This document shows positions 7,324-16,440 of a stretch of 64,000 nt of DNA, one piece after another. Positions within the stretch are counted from its first letter, which is position 1. Each line of letters begins with the position of its first letter. The notes beneath the pieces are model-generated. The model had not been told where the DNA came from. It saw only the letters and a list, made by a program, of their open reading frames with translations, and searched no databases. Source of the DNA: PALSA-1003 sp963741315 (GTDB taxonomy: Bacteria > Pseudomonadota > Gammaproteobacteria > Burkholderiales > Casimicrobiaceae); NCBI GenBank assembly GCA_963741315.1, contig CAVUHK010000001.1:310001-374000 (forward strand), written 5' to 3'. Position numbers and translations under genes: made by a program.

Positions 7324-9228
7324 TCAGCGCTTCTCGGCAACCAGCCGTCGGCGGTCGATCTCGGTGCGCGTGCCTGCGGCATTGACGACATAGGTACGCA
7401 GGTCGGCAGTACCCGAGTCGAGCAGGCGCGCGGGCAGTCGCGCGACGAAGCCGGCGCGCGCACTCTGCGGATAGCCCGGGTAGTAGAGCTCCAGCGATTC
7501 GCCGTGTGCACCCGCATACGGCAGATCGCGCGTCGCGGTGATCACTTCGCCGCTCCCGGTAACCACTTCCACTGCCGCGACCCCTTGCGGATCGAGTGCC
7601 CAGCCCGAGAGCTCGACCACATCCACGGGTACGACATTGCGCGCGGGGAGATCGACCACGCCGATGGCCAGCGGCGTGCCGGCCATCACCGCCCGTAACA
7701 GGAAGTGCAGCGGCACAGCGATGACTAGCGCCAGGACGGTATAGCCAAGCGCGGCCAGCGATGCACGAGCGAGCGGGCGAACGGATCCTCCGACCAGCAC
7801 CCATAGCGGCGCGGCGAGCGGTGCGAGCAGTGTCAATCCCAGCAGAACCGCAGTTGCGAACAGGCTGGTCGCGGCGAGTTGCGCGTGGCGCGCCACTTCG
7901 ACAAGGCCATCGCCGCCGATCGCCGTCGCGATGGCGTACCACGCGGTTGCCGTAAGCGCATAGAGCGCAAGCGCGAGCGGCGCGCGACGTTCGAGCACGA
8001 GCGCGCAGAGCGTGACAATGGCGCTGACCAGCAGCAGCACCAGCGACGCGGACAGCGCGAACAGGAACGTCGCGGGCGCCATCGTCGTCACGACCGGCGC
8101 AATGCTGAACGCCACCGCGCCACCGATCGCGTGGACCGCTTCATGGCCGGCAAAGGCGCGCCCCTCGACCGCGCCCATGTAACCGAGCCGCCAATCCTGC
8201 AGCTGCGGTAGTGCGCGCAGGCCCGCCCGCAGCAACGTGAGGGGTTCGCTAAACAGCAGCCGCACCTGGCTCGCGCGCGAAACAGCATACGCTTCCGGAC
8301 AGGTCTTCGTCAGCGACTCGCCCATGTTCATGTACCAAGTCGCGCCCAGCGACTGCAGGCAGCGCTCGGGGAGACCCAAGCGTCGCGCGGTAAGCGCGGG
8401 CTCCAGTGACGCGGGCAGGATCGCACCGAGCACGACGTTTGCGCTGTTCGCCGCGGCGATCTTGGGATTGCGCTCGATGATCCCGCTTTGCGCAACAGCG
8501 ATCAGCATGGTCACCGCCAGCAGCGCCACGGCGCTCCGTCGTGCCGGCCCCCAAAGTGAAATGAGTATTGGCAATGCCAGGATCAGCGGCAGCAGCAGGT
8601 GCTGCTGCCGCGAGAGCCCGAGTCCCGCCAGCGACAGCGCGAAGACCGTGACCAGCCAGCGCTCCGGCGGGTCGGCGGGGATCTCCCGCGCGCCGATCAG
8701 TACCAGCAATACGACCGACGAGTAGAGGAAGAACAGCGCCGCGAATTCGGTGTAGAGCGTGTTGAGCCACAGCGCGTTCAGCGGATCGCAGATCACGAGC
8801 GCGAACAACGCTGCGTGCAGCAACGCCCATCCCGGGCGATCCCGCAACAGCGCCGTGAAAATAAATGCGAGCACGACCAGCATCGTCGCTTTCAATGCTC
8901 CGACGCGGCGCAAGTCAACCGGCTTGCCGACTGGCGTCGACATGACCGCCGGCGCGACGAATGCGAGCTCGCTGCTCGGATAGCATTCGTCGGAAGGGTC
9001 GTCGCGACGAACATAGCGCGAAAGCGGCGCCTGCGGGTGCGCCTCGAATCGCGCCGGCGCGGGCAGGTCGGGCCAGAGTCCCACGCAGGCCGAGGTGCGC
9101 GCCATGTCGAACTGGTTGGCATAGCCCAGCATGGGCGTGGCGCCAAAGATCGCGTAGAGTCGCCACGTCCCCGCGAGGATCAGCACGACGCAGAGCAGTG
9201 CCACGAAACGCGATCGCTCAGGCATCAT
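7324..9228 (-). CDS. Large multi-pass membrane protein, glycosyltransferase-like, with C-terminal Ig-like domain
   Basis: A 634-residue protein I do not recognise with certainty. It starts with a signal-anchor helix (RFVALLCVVLILAGTWRLYAIFG), then a roughly 100-residue extracytoplasmic part, then about ten hydrophobic segments including ALWLNTLYTEFAALFFLYSS and further pairs up to about residue 520. The last 100 residues are soluble and read VELSGWALDPQGVAAVEVV..., the pattern of small Ig-like domains found at the ends of bacterial surface-glycan transferases. The NTLYTEF loop recalls WsfD/GT-C-type polyprenol-dependent hexose transferases; this is inference. It is divergent from a UbiA-family polyprenyl-phosphate pentosyltransferase homologue, which makes a glycan role plausible. 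The start is the double ATG at 9225-9228; the upstream frame runs through repeats. Confidence 0.6.
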   Translation of the reverse strand: MMPERSRFVALLCVVLILAGTWRLYAIFGATPMLGYANQFDMARTSACVGLWPDLPAPARFEAHPQAPLSRYVRRDDPSDECYPSSELAFVAPAVMSTPVGKPVDLRRVGALKATMLVVLAFIFTALLRDRPGWALLHAALFALVICDPLNALWLNTLYTEFAALFFLYSSVVLLVLIGAREIPADPPERWLVTVFALSLAGLGLSRQQHLLLPLILALPILISLWGPARRSAVALLAVTMLIAVAQSGIIERNPKIAAANSANVVLGAILPASLEPALTARRLGLPERCLQSLGATWYMNMGESLTKTCPEAYAVSRASQVRLLFSEPLTLLRAGLRALPQLQDWRLGYMGAVEGRAFAGHEAVHAIGGAVAFSIAPVVTTMAPATFLFALSASLVLLLVSAIVTLCALVLERRAPLALALYALTATAWYAIATAIGGDGLVEVARHAQLAATSLFATAVLLGLTLLAPLAAPLWVLVGGSVRPLARASLAALGYTVLALVIAVPLHFLLRAVMAGTPLAIGVVDLPARNVVPVDVVELSGWALDPQGVAAVEVVTGSGEVITATRDLPYAGAHGESLELYYPGYPQSARAGFVARLPARLLDSGTADLRTYVVNAAGTRTEIDRRRLVAEKR

Positions 9229-9322
9229 GCCGCGTGGGGACCTGAAGTCGCATCGGCGCTGCGGTGGGCTCGCGACATGAGCGCGAAGGGCCGCCCCGAG
9301 CGCGAATACCGGAGCGCGAAGA

Positions 9323-9376
9323 GCGAAGGTGCTCCGTTGAGCGCGTAGCGCGAAGGTGCTCCATTGATCGCGACGA
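9323..9376. repeat. Two tandem copies of a 27-bp repeat
   Basis: The units 9323-9349 and 9350-9376 share GCGAAGGTGCTCC followed by TTGA and CGCG with few changes. Shorter GAGCGCGAA fragments occur just upstream (9282-9322). The repeats fill the divergent spacer before the prenyltransferase start at 9393 and inflate open frames on both strands. They look like a small intergenic repeat element rather than coding sequence. Confidence 0.6.
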
Positions 9377-9392
9377 GCCAAAGAGGGCGATT

Positions 9393-10247
9393 ATGCATTA
9401 CTGGCGGGCGCTGCGACCGCAGCAATGGGTCAAGAGTGCCTTCGTGTGGGCAGGCTTTCTGTTCGCCCGAGATTGGCACGACACCGTGCTTGTCGCGCAC
9501 GTCGCCACCGCCTTTGTCGCGTTCTGCCTGCTGTCGAGCGCGGTGTACATCGGCAATGACTGGATCGATCGTGATGCCGATCGCGCGCATCCGGTCAAGC
9601 GCCATCGACCGATTGCCGCGGGCGCGGTGTCGGGTCTCCGCGCGGCTGTCTTCGGCGCTTTGCTCGCCGCCGCCGCGTTCACGCTTGCCGCCAGCGTCGG
9701 CGGCATGCTCGTGCTGGTGCTGGGCGCGTACCTCGCGCTCAATGTCGCCTATACGCTTGGCCTCAAGCATGTCGTCATCGTCGACGTGATCGTGCTCGCG
9801 CTGGGGTTCCTCTTGCGCATTCTTGCCGGAACCACCGGTGTAGGCATCGACCCTTCGCCCTGGCTGCTGATGTGCGGCTTGATGCTGACGCTGTTGCTGG
9901 GCTTCGGCAAGCGCCGCTCCGAACTTGCGGTGGTTGCCGCGCCAACGCGGCGGACGGTACTCGACGACTATTCGCCGGCGCTGCTCGATCGCCTGATCAC
10001 GGTGTCCGTGAGCGGCACGCTCATTTCGTACAGCCTGTACACAATCAGCCCGCAAACGATCGCGCTGCACGGCAGCGTCGATCTCGTCTACACGGTACCG
10101 ATCGTGACTTATGCGCTGTTTCGCTATCTCTACCTCGTCGATCGCGAACCCGCGGCGGAAGATCCGGCGCGATTGCTGTACACCGATCGTCACCTGCAGG
10201 CTGCGGCGCTGATCTGGCTCGGCGCCGTCATCTGGATTCTGCGCTAG
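9393..10247 (+). CDS. UbiA-family prenyltransferase, decaprenyl-phosphate phosphoribosyltransferase-like
   Basis: A 284-residue polytopic enzyme with about eight membrane helices. The N-terminal RPQQWVKSAFVWAGFLFA and the first aspartate-rich motif NDWIDRDADRAHPVKRHRP are those of phosphoribosyl transferases that join polyprenyl phosphate to PRPP (DPPR synthase, as in decaprenyl-phosphoryl-arabinose synthesis), more than of ubiquinone UbiA. The ATG at 9393 follows an AGAGGG ribosome binding site; the frame upstream is repeat sequence. The usual partner genes (DprE1-like oxidase, DprE2-like reductase, GtrA) are absent here. It is divergent from the large membrane protein and convergent with the GNAT gene. 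Confidence 0.85.
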   Translation: MHYWRALRPQQWVKSAFVWAGFLFARDWHDTVLVAHVATAFVAFCLLSSAVYIGNDWIDRDADRAHPVKRHRPIAAGAVSGLRAAVFGALLAAAAFTLAASVGGMLVLVLGAYLALNVAYTLGLKHVVIVDVIVLALGFLLRILAGTTGVGIDPSPWLLMCGLMLTLLLGFGKRRSELAVVAAPTRRTVLDDYSPALLDRLITVSVSGTLISYSLYTISPQTIALHGSVDLVYTVPIVTYALFRYLYLVDREPAAEDPARLLYTDRHLQAAALIWLGAVIWILR

Positions 10248-10254
10248 CGGCCCG

Positions 10255-10713
10255 TCAGCCGGCTGCGCGCAAGTAGACATCCGGATCGTGCCGCTCCATG
10301 AAGCGACCCGCCACCTTGGGCGGCGCGAAGCCGAATTGCGCGTACAGGCCATGGGCGTCCCGGGTCGCCAGCAACCAGCGGCGCAAACCCTGCAGCTGCG
10401 GATGGCGCAGGATTGCGTCGACCAGCCACTTGCTCAAGCCCTGCCCGCGCACCTCGGGCAGCACGAAAACGTCGGCGAGATACGCAAAGGTCGCCTGGTC
10501 GGTCACCACCCGCCCGAAGCCAACCTGCGCGCCTGCGTGATGGATGCCAAAGCAAAGCGAGTGATCGATGGCGCGATCGACCACTGCGCGCGGCACGCCC
10601 AGCGACCAATACGCGTGCTCGCATAGAAAGCGATGAATCAGCGCGCGATCCAGGCGAGCCGGATCGGTCGAGATTTCGTACTCACCGCGACGCTCAGTGA
10701 AGATCGCAGTCAC
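10255..10713 (-). CDS. GNAT family N-acetyltransferase
   Basis: A 152-residue acetyltransferase-fold protein. The acetyl-CoA binding loop is VLPEVRGQGLSKWLVDAIL (R-x-x-G-x-G form), with DAHGLYAQFGF in the C-terminal part. The substrate cannot be predicted. The start is GTG at 10713, which overlaps the dadA stop as GTGA. The gene is therefore the last member of the gcvTHP-dadA operon and may be under glycine riboswitch control. Confidence 0.88.
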   Translation of the reverse strand: MTAIFTERRGEYEISTDPARLDRALIHRFLCEHAYWSLGVPRAVVDRAIDHSLCFGIHHAGAQVGFGRVVTDQATFAYLADVFVLPEVRGQGLSKWLVDAILRHPQLQGLRRWLLATRDAHGLYAQFGFAPPKVAGRFMERHDPDVYLRAAG

Positions 10714-11972
10714 GTTCGGCTACCGATGAAGTCGAAGGCGACGTCCGGCTTGGCACCCGACACAATGTCGGCGATCGCCTTGCCCGACCCCGGACCCATG
10801 GTCCAGCCCAGCGTGCCGTGGCCGGTGTTCAGGTACAGGTTGGGATAACGCGTCCTCCCGATGAGCGGCACACCGGACGGCGTTGCCGGCCGCAACCCGG
10901 TCCAGTAGTCCACGCGCTTGGCATCGATCGCGTTGCCGAACCACTCGCAGGCGCGTCGCGTCAGCGCTTCGCAACGCACGCGGTTGAGATTGAGCTTGTA
11001 ACCGGACAACTCCGCCGTGCCCGCGACGCGCAATCGGTTACCCAGGCGGGTGAACACGATCTTCTTGGCGTCGTCGGTGATGCTGCCCTGTGGCGCGGCG
11101 TCCGAATTGAGGATCGGCATCGTGGCCGAATAGCCTTTCGCCGGATACACCAGCGCTGGGACGCCGATCGGCGAGAGCAGCAACGGCGAGTAGCTCGCGA
11201 GGCACACGACATAGGCGTCGGCGGTGAGCATGGCGCTGTGTCCCAGCGCATCCACGGTCCTGACACCGGCGAGCGCCCCGCCCGCGACGGCCAGCGATTC
11301 GACCCTGACGCCGTAGCGAATGTCCACGCCCCGCTCCACCGCCAGCGCCGCCAGCGCCTGGGTAAATTTGCGCGCATCGCCGGTCTCGTCGGTCGCGGTG
11401 AAGGTGCCGCCCGAGATCCATTCGCGCCGATTGCCCAGTGCCGGCTCGATCGCAACGCATTCGTCGGCGCTTTTCACTTCGCGCGCAACGCCGTACTCGC
11501 GCACCAGTTCGGCCGCCCTGGCCGCGGACGCGAATCCCGCGTCGTCGGTGTAGACCTGCAGGATGCCGCGCTGCAGGTCGTCGTAACGCAGGCCAGTCGC
11601 GGCGCGCAGTTCGCGCAATACTTCTCCGGAGTACTTGCTGATCGCGAGGATCTGCAGCATGTTGCGCCGGGTTCGCGCCGGAAGGCATTCGAGCAGGAAC
11701 TGGGTACCCCAGCGCCATTGGCGCGTATCGAGCGTGGGCAGGAACAGCAGCGGCGCGTCGGGACGCGAAAGCCACTTCAGTATCTGCAGCGGCGCCTTGG
11801 GCGCGGCCCATGGCTCGACGTGCGAGACCGAGATCTGACCGCCGTTGGCGTACGAAGTCTCCATTCCCGCGGCCGCCTGCCGCTCGACCACGGTCACTTC
11901 GTGTCCGCGCTCGCGCAGGTACCACGCGCTGGCGATGCCGATGACCCCCGCGCCGAGTACGATGACTTTCAA
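10710..11972 (-). CDS. dadA: D-amino acid dehydrogenase, FAD-dependent
   Basis: A 420-residue FAD oxidoreductase of the DAO family. The N-terminal Rossmann motif is VIVLGAGVIGIASAWYL, followed by the DadA mark METSYANGGQISVSHVEPWA; the C-terminus has TGLRPATPSGVPLIG and LNTGHGTLGWTMGPGSG. Such enzymes oxidise D-alanine and other D-amino acids, passing electrons to the quinone pool. The start is a TTG at 11972, supported by GAAGG eight bases upstream and by the family N-terminus LKVIVLG. It begins 10 bp after the gcvP stop, an uncommon operon partner for the glycine cleavage genes, and overlaps the GNAT gene by 4 bp. Confidence 0.92.
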   Translation of the reverse strand: MKVIVLGAGVIGIASAWYLRERGHEVTVVERQAAAGMETSYANGGQISVSHVEPWAAPKAPLQILKWLSRPDAPLLFLPTLDTRQWRWGTQFLLECLPARTRRNMLQILAISKYSGEVLRELRAATGLRYDDLQRGILQVYTDDAGFASAARAAELVREYGVAREVKSADECVAIEPALGNRREWISGGTFTATDETGDARKFTQALAALAVERGVDIRYGVRVESLAVAGGALAGVRTVDALGHSAMLTADAYVVCLASYSPLLLSPIGVPALVYPAKGYSATMPILNSDAAPQGSITDDAKKIVFTRLGNRLRVAGTAELSGYKLNLNRVRCEALTRRACEWFGNAIDAKRVDYWTGLRPATPSGVPLIGRTRYPNLYLNTGHGTLGWTMGPGSGKAIADIVSGAKPDVAFDFIGSRT

Positions 11973-11982
11973 TGCGTGACCT

Positions 11983-14892
11983 TCACTGAGCGTATTCCGC
12001 GATCGGGATGCAGGAACACGATAGATTTCGATCGCCGTACACGTTGTCCGCACGGGCCACCGGTGGCCAGTATTTTCCGGCACGCAAAGCCGGCACCGGA
12101 TACGCCGCCTGTTCGCGCGTATAGGCGTGTCGCCACTCCGCGGCCAGCAGCGCGGCAGCGGTATGCGGTGAATTGCGCAACGGATTGTCGTCGCGATCCA
12201 TGCGTCCTTCTTCGATGGCTTGTATCTCCCCGCGGATGGCGACCATCGCGTCGACGAAGCGGTCGAGTTCGGCCTTCGACTCGCTTTCGGTGGGCTCGAT
12301 CATCAGGGTACCCGCCACCGGAAAACTCATCGTCGGCGCGTGAAAACCGTAGTCGATAAGCCGCTTGGCGACGTCCTCGACGCCGACATCGCTGGTGTCC
12401 TTGAGCGGGCGCAGATCGAGAATGCATTCGTGCGCGACGAGTCCGCGGGGACCCGAGTAGAGCACGGGGTAGTGCGCCCTCAAGCGTCGCGCGACGTAGT
12501 TCGCCGCCAGGATCGCCGACTCGGTGGCGGCCTTGAGTCCGTCGCCGCCCATCATCGTGATGTACATCCACGATATCGGCAGGATGCCGGCACTGCCGTA
12601 AGGCGCCGCCGAAACCGGGCCGATGCGCTCCGAAGCGGTGTCGCCGAAAGTGCCCAACGCGCGATGCCCCGGCAGGAATTTCGCGAGATGCGCGCCGACC
12701 GCGACCGGACCAACTCCGGGACCGCCGCCGCCATGCGGGATGCAGAACGTCTTGTGCAGGTTCAAGTGTGAAACATCGGCGCCGAATTCGCCGGGCGCCG
12801 CGAGTCCCACCAGCGCGTTGAGATTGGCGCCATCCACGTAGACTTGTCCACCGTGCGCGTGGACGATGGCGCAGATGTCCTTGATCGCGGCTTCGAATAC
12901 ACCGTGGGTCGACGGATAGGTCACCATGATCGCGGCGAGCTCCGCGCTGTGCGCCTCCGCCTTCGCCTTCAGGTCGTCGAGGTCGACGTTCCCCTCGCGA
13001 TCGCAGGCGACCACGATGACGCGCATGCCTGCCATCTGGGCCGACGCGGGGTTGGTACCGTGCGCCGACGCCGGGATCAGGCAGACGTTGCGATGCGCTT
13101 CGCCACGCGATGCGTGGTACGCGCTGATGATCAGCAGGCCGGCGTACTCGCCCTGCGAGCCCGCGTTGGGTTGCAGCGATACCGCTGCGTAGCCGGTTGC
13201 CGCGCACAGCATCTGCTCGAGTTCGCCGATCATCTCGCGATAGCCGACCGTCTGGTTGGCCGGTGCAAAGGGATGGACGTTGGCGAACTCGCGCCAGGTC
13301 ACCGGCAGCATTTCGCTGACCGCATTGAGCTTCATGGTGCACGAACCCAGCGGGATCATCGCGCGATCGAGCGCGATGTCCTTGTCGGCGAGCCGACGCA
13401 GGTAGCGCATCATCTCGGTTTCGCAGTGGTAGCGGTTGAAGGTTGGATGTGAAAGGAACGGGGTAGTTCGCGCGAGCGCGGGTGCGAAGCCGTCCTCGAC
13501 GCTGGCTTCGATGCCTTCGAAATCCGGCAGTGTCGTTCCCGCCGGCGCGAACACCGACCAGAGCACCAGGATGTCCTCGCGCGTGGTCGTCTCGTCGACG
13601 GAAATGCCGACGCGCGTCGCATCGATGCGGCGCAGGTTGGCGTCGCGCGCGAGCGCGGCCTCGTGAATTGCGGCCGTGGACTCGCCGGTGGCAAGCGTCA
13701 ATGTGTCGAACCAGGAGTCGTTGACGACGGACACGCCCAGCTTGCCCAGTCCCGCGGCCAGCACGCCGGCAAGTCGGTGCACGCGCGCGGCGATGGTCGC
13801 CAAGCCACGCGGGCCGTGGTAGACCGCATACATGCTGGCGATCACCGCGAGGAGCACCTGCGCGGTGCAGATGTTCGACGTCGCCTTCTCGCGCCGGATG
13901 TGCTGCTCGCGTGTCTGCAGTGCCAACCTGTAGGCAGGCTGTCCGGCGGCGTCGATGGTCACGCCGACCAGGCGCCCGGGCAGGCTGCGCTTGAATTCGT
14001 CGCGGGTAGCGAGAAACCCTGCGTGCGGACCGCCGAAGGCCATCGGGACGCCAAAGCGCTGGCTCGATCCCACCGCCACGTCCGCTCCCCAATCGCCGGG
14101 CGGCGCGATCAGGGTCAACGCCAGCAGATCCGCGGCACAGATTACCAGCGCGCCCTTGGCGTGCAGCGCTTCGGCGAACGCGCGGTAGTCGCGCACGTCG
14201 CCGTTGACACCGGGATATTGCAGCAGCGCGGCAAAGCAGTCGCGCTCCAGCGCGCCTTCGGGCGGCCCGACCACGACGGCGATACCGAGCGGCGCAGCGC
14301 GCGTACGCACCACGTCGAGGGTCTGCGGGAGGACGTCGGCGGCGACGTAGAACACGCGGCTCTTGCTCTTGCCCACGCGCTGGCAAAGCGTCATCGCCTC
14401 GGCCGCAGCAGTCGCTTCGTCGAGCATCGACGCGTTGGCAACGGCGAGTCCGGTCAGGTCGCACACCATCGTCTGGAAATTGACCAGTGCTTCGAGGCGT
14501 CCCTGCGAAATCTCCGGCTGGTACGGCGTGTACGCGGTGTACCACGCCGGGTTCTCGAGTATGTTGCGCAGGATCACTCCCGGCGTGTGCGTGCCGTAGT
14601 AGCCCTGCCCGATGAACGACCTGGGGACGCGATTCTTGCGCGCCATCGTCTTCAATCGATCGAGCGCCGCCTGTTCACCCATCGCAGCCGGTAGTCTCAG
14701 TGGGCGCTTCGCGCGGATCGCCTCGGGCACGATGGCGTCGATCAGCGCCGCGCGCGACTCGAAGCCCAGCGCGGCGAGCATCTCCGCCTGGTCGGAGCCG
14801 GTGGTGCCGATGTGGCGTTCGACGAAGCCGCCGTGCTGCTCGAGTTCGCGCAGCGAGCGCCGCCCGGGTCGCGGCAGATCGTTCAACTTCAT
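11983..14892 (-). CDS. gcvP: Glycine dehydrogenase (decarboxylating), P-protein
   Basis: A 969-residue PLP enzyme, the full-length single-chain form. It decarboxylates glycine and passes the aminomethyl group to the lipoyl arm of GcvH. The PLP lysine is in NLHKTFCIPHGGGGPG near residue 714. The N-terminal half has FIGQGYYGTHTPGVILRN, and the C-terminal half repeats the aminotransferase fold with SCTMKLNAVSEMLPVTW. The ATG at 14892 overlaps the gcvH stop as ATGA. Order gcvT-gcvH-gcvP is standard for the operon. Confidence 0.97.
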   Translation of the reverse strand: MKLNDLPRPGRRSLRELEQHGGFVERHIGTTGSDQAEMLAALGFESRAALIDAIVPEAIRAKRPLRLPAAMGEQAALDRLKTMARKNRVPRSFIGQGYYGTHTPGVILRNILENPAWYTAYTPYQPEISQGRLEALVNFQTMVCDLTGLAVANASMLDEATAAAEAMTLCQRVGKSKSRVFYVAADVLPQTLDVVRTRAAPLGIAVVVGPPEGALERDCFAALLQYPGVNGDVRDYRAFAEALHAKGALVICAADLLALTLIAPPGDWGADVAVGSSQRFGVPMAFGGPHAGFLATRDEFKRSLPGRLVGVTIDAAGQPAYRLALQTREQHIRREKATSNICTAQVLLAVIASMYAVYHGPRGLATIAARVHRLAGVLAAGLGKLGVSVVNDSWFDTLTLATGESTAAIHEAALARDANLRRIDATRVGISVDETTTREDILVLWSVFAPAGTTLPDFEGIEASVEDGFAPALARTTPFLSHPTFNRYHCETEMMRYLRRLADKDIALDRAMIPLGSCTMKLNAVSEMLPVTWREFANVHPFAPANQTVGYREMIGELEQMLCAATGYAAVSLQPNAGSQGEYAGLLIISAYHASRGEAHRNVCLIPASAHGTNPASAQMAGMRVIVVACDREGNVDLDDLKAKAEAHSAELAAIMVTYPSTHGVFEAAIKDICAIVHAHGGQVYVDGANLNALVGLAAPGEFGADVSHLNLHKTFCIPHGGGGPGVGPVAVGAHLAKFLPGHRALGTFGDTASERIGPVSAAPYGSAGILPISWMYITMMGGDGLKAATESAILAANYVARRLRAHYPVLYSGPRGLVAHECILDLRPLKDTSDVGVEDVAKRLIDYGFHAPTMSFPVAGTLMIEPTESESKAELDRFVDAMVAIRGEIQAIEEGRMDRDDNPLRNSPHTAAALLAAEWRHAYTREQAAYPVPALRAGKYWPPVARADNVYGDRNLSCSCIPIAEYAQ

Positions 14893-15275
14893 CCTTCGTC
14901 TCCCACGCTCGCCGTGTATCCGGCCGCATCGAGCAGTTTCGCGACGTCCCCGGCATTGCCAGGTTTGAGCTTGAACAACCAGTTGGCGTAGGCGTCTGCG
15001 TTGACGTCTTCCGGCGCGGCGACGACCGCGTCGTTGTGCGCTACCACGCTTCCGGCCACCGGTGCATAGATGTCGGACGCAGCCTTGACCGATTCGACCA
15101 CGGCGCAGGCTTCACCCGCGGCCAGCATCCTGCCGACGGCGGGCAGTTCGATGAACACGAGATCGCCCAGCGCCTCCTGCGCGTGATCGGTGATGCCAAT
15201 GGTCAGCGTGCCATCGGCCTCGGTCCGGATCCACTCGTGGCTGGCGGTGTACTTCAGGTCGGAGGGAACTTTCAT
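14889..15275 (-). CDS. gcvH: Glycine cleavage system H protein
   Basis: A 128-residue lipoyl carrier protein that shuttles the aminomethyl intermediate between the P, T and L proteins. It starts MKVPSDLKYTASHEWI; the lipoylated lysine is Lys64 in VESVKAASDIYAPV. The ATG at 15275 gives the family N-terminus. The lipoylation enzymes LipB and LipA are encoded at 1392-3034. It sits 19 bp after gcvT and overlaps gcvP by 4 bp. Confidence 0.97.
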   Translation of the reverse strand: MKVPSDLKYTASHEWIRTEADGTLTIGITDHAQEALGDLVFIELPAVGRMLAAGEACAVVESVKAASDIYAPVAGSVVAHNDAVVAAPEDVNADAYANWLFKLKPGNAGDVAKLLDAAGYTASVGDEG

Positions 15276-15294
15276 CGATGACTCTCCAGTGACT

Positions 15295-16380
15295 TCATTG
15301 AACGAGGCTCTTGCCGTTGCGCGCGAAGGGCGGTTTGACCACGCGGGCAACGAGTTCCTTGTCGCGGACGAGCACGCGCACCTGGTCGCCCGGCGTCACA
15401 CCGACCGGCAAGCGCGCCAGCGCGATGGATGCAGACAGCGTCGGTGAAAACGTGCCGCTGGTGATCTCACCATCACCCAGCGATGTATGGACTTTCTGGT
15501 GCGCGCGCAGGATGCCGCCCTTGTCGACAAGCAGGAGTCCGGTGAGCTGCCGTTGCGGTGGCCGCTCCTGCAGCGCCGCCTTGCCGACGAAATCGCGCGG
15601 GCTCGCAAGATCGACCGTCCATGCCAGTCCCGACTCGAGCGGATTTTCGCGCTCATCCATGTCCTGGCCATAGAGATTCATGCCGGCTTCGAGCCGCAGG
15701 GTGTCTCGCGCGCCGAGTCCGCACGGCTGTACGCCTGCCGCAGCGAGCGAGTTCCAGAAGTTCACGGCGAGTGTCGCGGGCAACATCACTTCGAAGCCGT
15801 CTTCGCCCGTATAGCCGGTGCGCGCAATGAAATACTCGCCGCACTCGATGGCCATGAACGGCTTGAGCGACGCGGTGGCGTCGCGGCAAGCCGGAAGCAC
15901 CTGCCAGACGAGTTCGCGCGCGAGCGGCCCCTGCACCGCGATCATCGCCAGGTCACGGCGCTCGCGCAACGCGAGCTGCGGCGCGCGTGCCGCGATCAGC
16001 GCGCGCAGCCACGCCACGTCCTTATCGGCGGTGCCGGCGTTGACGACGATGCGAAACCAATCTTCGGCCAGGAAGTAGACGATCAGGTCGTCGAGTACGC
16101 CGCCGTCGGCGGCGAGCAGGCACGAATAGAGCGCCTTGCCAGGCACGGCGAGCTTGTCGACATTGTTGGCGAGTGCGTAGCGCAGGAAGTCGCGCGCACC
16201 CTGCCCGCGGAGGTCCACAGCGAGCATGTGCGAGACATCGAACATGCCCGCAGCACGGCGCACCGCATGATGCTCGTCGATTTGCGAGCCGTAGCTGACC
16301 GGCATGTCCCAGCCGCCAAAATCGACCATCTTCGCGCCTGAGGCGCGGTGTACCGGGTTGAGCGGAGTCTGCTTGAGCAC
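15295..16380 (-). CDS. gcvT: Aminomethyltransferase, glycine cleavage T protein
   Basis: A 361-residue tetrahydrofolate-dependent enzyme that releases ammonia and forms 5,10-methylene-THF from the GcvH-bound intermediate. Family blocks: LKQTPLNPVHRASGAKMVDF, WDMPVSYGSQIDEHHAVR, MFDVSHM, ARTGYTGEDGFEVMLP and GLGARDTLRLEAGMNLYGQD. The start is placed at GTG 16380, which has GGGAAA six bases upstream and gives the standard N-terminus. A TTG at 16407 lies inside the riboswitch terminator and is unlikely. First gene of the glycine operon. Confidence 0.95.
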   Translation of the reverse strand: MLKQTPLNPVHRASGAKMVDFGGWDMPVSYGSQIDEHHAVRRAAGMFDVSHMLAVDLRGQGARDFLRYALANNVDKLAVPGKALYSCLLAADGGVLDDLIVYFLAEDWFRIVVNAGTADKDVAWLRALIAARAPQLALRERRDLAMIAVQGPLARELVWQVLPACRDATASLKPFMAIECGEYFIARTGYTGEDGFEVMLPATLAVNFWNSLAAAGVQPCGLGARDTLRLEAGMNLYGQDMDERENPLESGLAWTVDLASPRDFVGKAALQERPPQRQLTGLLLVDKGGILRAHQKVHTSLGDGEITSGTFSPTLSASIALARLPVGVTPGDQVRVLVRDKELVARVVKPPFARNGKSLVQ

Positions 16381-16405
16381 TGCGTTTCCCAGGTTGCCGG
16401 ACAAC

Positions 16406-16440
16406 AAAAAGGGGCGGCGCCGTGACTGCAGCTTCGCCCC
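16406..16440 (-). terminator. Intrinsic terminator of the glycine riboswitch expression platform
   Basis: On the minus strand a GGGGCG arm (16435-16440) pairs with CGCCCC and runs straight into TTTTT (16406-16410), 25 bases before the gcvT start. It sits directly behind the second glycine aptamer. It should stop transcription when glycine is low, with bound glycine favouring read-through, as in other tandem glycine riboswitches. Confidence 0.8.

Noticed and set aside
11969..14545. 858-codon minus-strand frame over gcvP
   Set aside because: Shadow of gcvP in a different frame.
16386..16407. Upstream TTG start for gcvT
   Set aside because: It lies in the riboswitch terminator; GTG 16380 has a Shine-Dalgarno and gives the family N-terminus.
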